Assembly: GCA_027623845.1 (NCBI GenBank)
Contig: JAQBUJ010000201.1
Coordinates: 1 to 6,394, forward strand
Direction: 5' to 3'
From: Pseudomonadota bacterium
GTDB taxonomy: Bacteria; Pseudomonadota; Alphaproteobacteria; Thalassobaculales; Thalassobaculaceae
Length of the DNA: 6,394 bases
The notes below the pieces were generated by a model. The model did no database searches, had not been told where the DNA came from, and was given only the letters and a program-made list of their open reading frames with translations. The position numbers and the translations under genes are program-made. Below are positions 6,231 to 6,394 of this stretch, piece by piece (position 1 is the stretch's first letter; each line of letters begins with the position of its first letter).

Positions 6231-6246
6231 TTGAACGAACGTTCAA
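6231..6246. promoter_or_regulatory. 16-bp perfect palindromic operator-like site
   Basis: TTGAACG-AA-CGTTCAA has 7-bp arms in perfect symmetry around two bases, the kind of site bound by TetR-family dimers and similar repressors. An isolated half-site, CGTTCAA, occurs at 6187-6193, and another partial one, TGTTCA, follows directly at 6247-6252. The site lies about 80 bases before the AT-rich promoter-like stretch. The regulator is not in this window. Confidence 0.5.
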
Positions 6247-6265
6247 TGTTCAGCGGAGCGACGGT

Positions 6266-6283
6266 GCAATTCAAAAAAATTGC
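6266..6283. repeat. Inverted repeat GCAATT / AATTGC around an A-tract
   Basis: GCAATT at 6266-6271 and AATTGC at 6278-6283 are exact complements around CAAAAA. The seven-A run at 6273-6279 could bend the DNA. Its centre is 36 bases from that of the upstream palindrome. Confidence 0.4.
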
Positions 6284-6304
6284 CGGTGATGAATCAAAAT
6301 CTCG

Positions 6305-6320
6305 ATTTAATATATTAAAT
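6305..6320. repeat. 16-bp perfect AT-only palindrome
   Basis: ATTTAATATATTAAAT is a perfect 16-bp palindrome within the most AT-rich part of the window. Its centre is 38 bases from that of the preceding inverted repeat. It could be an operator, a melting element or a site for a nucleoid protein. Confidence 0.4.
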
Positions 6321-6324
6321 TCAA

Positions 6325-6330
6325 TATAAT
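6325..6330 (+). promoter_or_regulatory. Candidate -10 box of a rightward promoter
   Basis: TATAAT matches the sigma-70 -10 consensus exactly, in a sharply AT-rich stretch just upstream of the right window edge. No good -35 box is found 16-18 bases upstream, so the promoter may depend on an activator or the match may be a by-product of AT-richness. AGAGGG near 6377-6382 could be a ribosome binding site, but no start codon follows within the window. Confidence 0.35.
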
Positions 6331-6394
6331 ATACCCCGACTCTCCGCGGACCCGAAAAAGGCTGGTATTTTCGCTGAAGAGGGATTCTTATCGG

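Noticed and set aside
1..6394. CRISPR array, tRNA, rRNA, insertion sequence or phage genes
   Set aside because: No regularly repeated 20-40 base units, no cloverleaf or rRNA-like segments, and no transposase or integrase motifs were seen on either strand.

Overview
The window reads as accessory metabolism from a GC-rich proteobacterium. The codon use and the close resemblance of the lyase to bacterial 2-hydroxyacyl-CoA lyases suggest an alphaproteobacterium, perhaps Rhodospirillales-like. This placement is inferred from protein recognition only; no rRNA or other marker gene is present.

Layout from left to right: (1) positions 1-505, minus strand, the N-terminal three quarters of a family I CoA-transferase subunit B, cut by the window edge. 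(2) A 246-base divergent spacer. (3) 752-1960, plus strand, a class V PLP-dependent aminotransferase of the serine/alanine/aspartate-glyoxylate type. (4) 1982-2671, minus strand, the matching CoA-transferase subunit A. (5) A divergent spacer (2672-2943) with two strong inverted repeats in front of subunit A. (6) 2944-4599, plus strand, a thiamine-diphosphate enzyme of the oxalyl-CoA decarboxylase / 2-hydroxyacyl-CoA lyase family, with lyase-type rather than decarboxylase-type active-site motifs. (7) A GC-rich hairpin at 4608-4646 that closes the block. (8) 4740-5954, plus strand, a lower-GC orphan protein with a C-terminal SAM-dependent methyltransferase domain; its ribosome binding site lies in one arm of an inverted repeat. 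(9) 440 bases with no convincing gene. The last 160 of these become AT-rich and carry three regularly spaced inverted repeats and a consensus-like -10 box, probably the control region of a gene beyond the right edge.

The first four genes look like one catabolic module. The CoA-transferase would load CoA onto a short acid, the lyase would split a 2-hydroxyacyl-CoA into formyl-CoA and an aldehyde one carbon shorter, and the aminotransferase would act on a 2-oxo acid such as glyoxylate. Formyl-CoA could return its CoA through the transferase, giving formate. The enzyme families are well supported by motifs; the linked pathway and its substrate are inference. The most unusual architectural feature is that the two CoA-transferase subunits, normally adjacent, are separated by an aminotransferase gene on the opposite strand.
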